A DNA stretch of 5,779 nt. Source: Candidatus Campylobacter infans. Its GTDB lineage: Bacteria > Campylobacterota > Campylobacteria > Campylobacterales > Campylobacteraceae. A program made the translations under genes and the position numbers. Location: positions 1 to 5,779 of the forward strand of contig SPMW01000054.1 in NCBI GenBank assembly GCA_009827235.1, read 5' to 3'. The stretch's first letter is position 1, and each line of letters begins with the position of its first letter. The notes under the pieces were generated by a model. It saw only the letters and a list, made by a program, of their open reading frames with translations. It did not search any database and was not told the DNA's origin. Positions 5,465 through 5,779 of this stretch are shown piece by piece.

Positions 5465-5779
5465 TTAGAATTGTATGCCACCTGAGCCACCGATTTGGAT
5501 TTTGCAGGTGTTACTAACTGTTGCATTTGTTTGAGTAGTATCTGCCCCACACATTGTCAGAATTCCTGGTAATTTCTTTATTTGTTTGCATACGGCATCA
5601 CCATCTTTAAATTCTAATGTAAGTTCAACCTTGTCTGAGGCGTTAGCTGTATTGCCAGCAGTAGCAGTAGGCAATTTCACTTCTACGCAAGTCGTGCTAC
5701 CCTTTACATTAAGCTTGCCATCTTTTGTAAGCGCATTTGTGATTTTAGTAAAATCGTTTTGAGCACCGCTTTCAAACGA
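5465..5779 (-). CDS. Pilin-like secreted protein, C-terminal part (partial)
   Basis: The frame is open from the window edge at 5779 to the TAA at 5467-5465, giving 104 residues of a protein whose N-terminus lies outside. A GTG at 5680 lies in this frame but is internal, since the frame runs upstream without interruption. The visible part begins SFESGAQNDFTKITNAL, is rich in Thr, Ala, Gly, Lys and Asp, and has four cysteines (visible residues 31, 64, 77 and 92). It ends in a Gly-rich tail, GGSGGIQF. Extracytoplasmic small-residue-rich sequence with paired cysteines near the C-terminus fits the globular domain of a type IV pilin or type II secretion-type pseudopilin. The diagnostic prepilin peptidase site and N-terminal helix are not in the window, so this is an inference. 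No D/E-X-N-X-S/T glycosylation sequon is present in the visible part. It is convergent with the pglB remnant and has its own terminator. Confidence 0.5.
   Translation of the reverse strand, partial: SFESGAQNDFTKITNALTKDGKLNVKGSTTCVEVKLPTATAGNTANASDKVELTLEFKDGDAVCKQIKKLPGILTMCGADTTQTNATVSNTCKIQIGGSGGIQF

Overview
The window looks like chromosomal DNA from a Campylobacter-type epsilonproteobacterium. It is strongly A+T-rich, has sharp TATAAT-type -10 boxes in T-rich surroundings without clear -35 boxes, and carries a ThyX-type thymidylate synthase and a bacterial PglB oligosaccharyltransferase that keeps all the Campylobacter hallmark motifs. I cannot name the species. The PglB is about 40 residues longer than the C. 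jejuni/C. lari proteins, so a different Campylobacter lineage is likely.

Layout: thyX (minus, 17-640) and pglB (plus, 790-3051) diverge from a 149-bp intergenic region that holds a -10 box for each. pglB is followed by a 381-bp, extremely A+T-rich, repeat-filled spacer. Next comes a 12-TM major facilitator transporter (3433-4626) with a strong Shine-Dalgarno. The first ~44 codons of dnaG (DNA primase) follow at 4663, driven by an extended -10 box so close to the ATG that the transcript would be leaderless. At about 4795, inside the primase zinc-binding CPFH motif region, dnaG stops and the sequence becomes a second, about 98% identical copy of the last 109 codons of pglB plus its downstream spacer (4795 to about 5314). 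Beyond that are a strong intrinsic terminator on the minus strand and the C-terminal part of a secreted, cysteine-containing pilin-like protein (minus, 5465 to beyond the window end).

The main finding is this rearrangement. A block of spacer, MFS gene and truncated dnaG is bracketed by direct repeats of the pglB 3' end. The arrangement fits single-crossover (Campbell-type) integration of a circular DNA carrying a pglB 3' fragment, or a tandem duplication whose novel joint is dnaG/pglB with very short shared sequence. The two pglB 3' copies differ at 8 of about 330 coding bases, so the repeat is either not very recent or joined two strain alleles. Because dnaG is essential, an intact copy should exist elsewhere, unless this window is a chimeric assembly. 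I do not see a new defence, RNA or mobile system; the rearrangement, the long spacers and the enlarged PglB are the parts worth following up.

Functionally, thyX serves dTMP synthesis, pglB general protein N-glycosylation in the periplasm, the MFS protein export of an unknown substrate, and the terminal gene probably pilus or pseudopilus structure. They do not form one pathway and appear to be independent transcription units.
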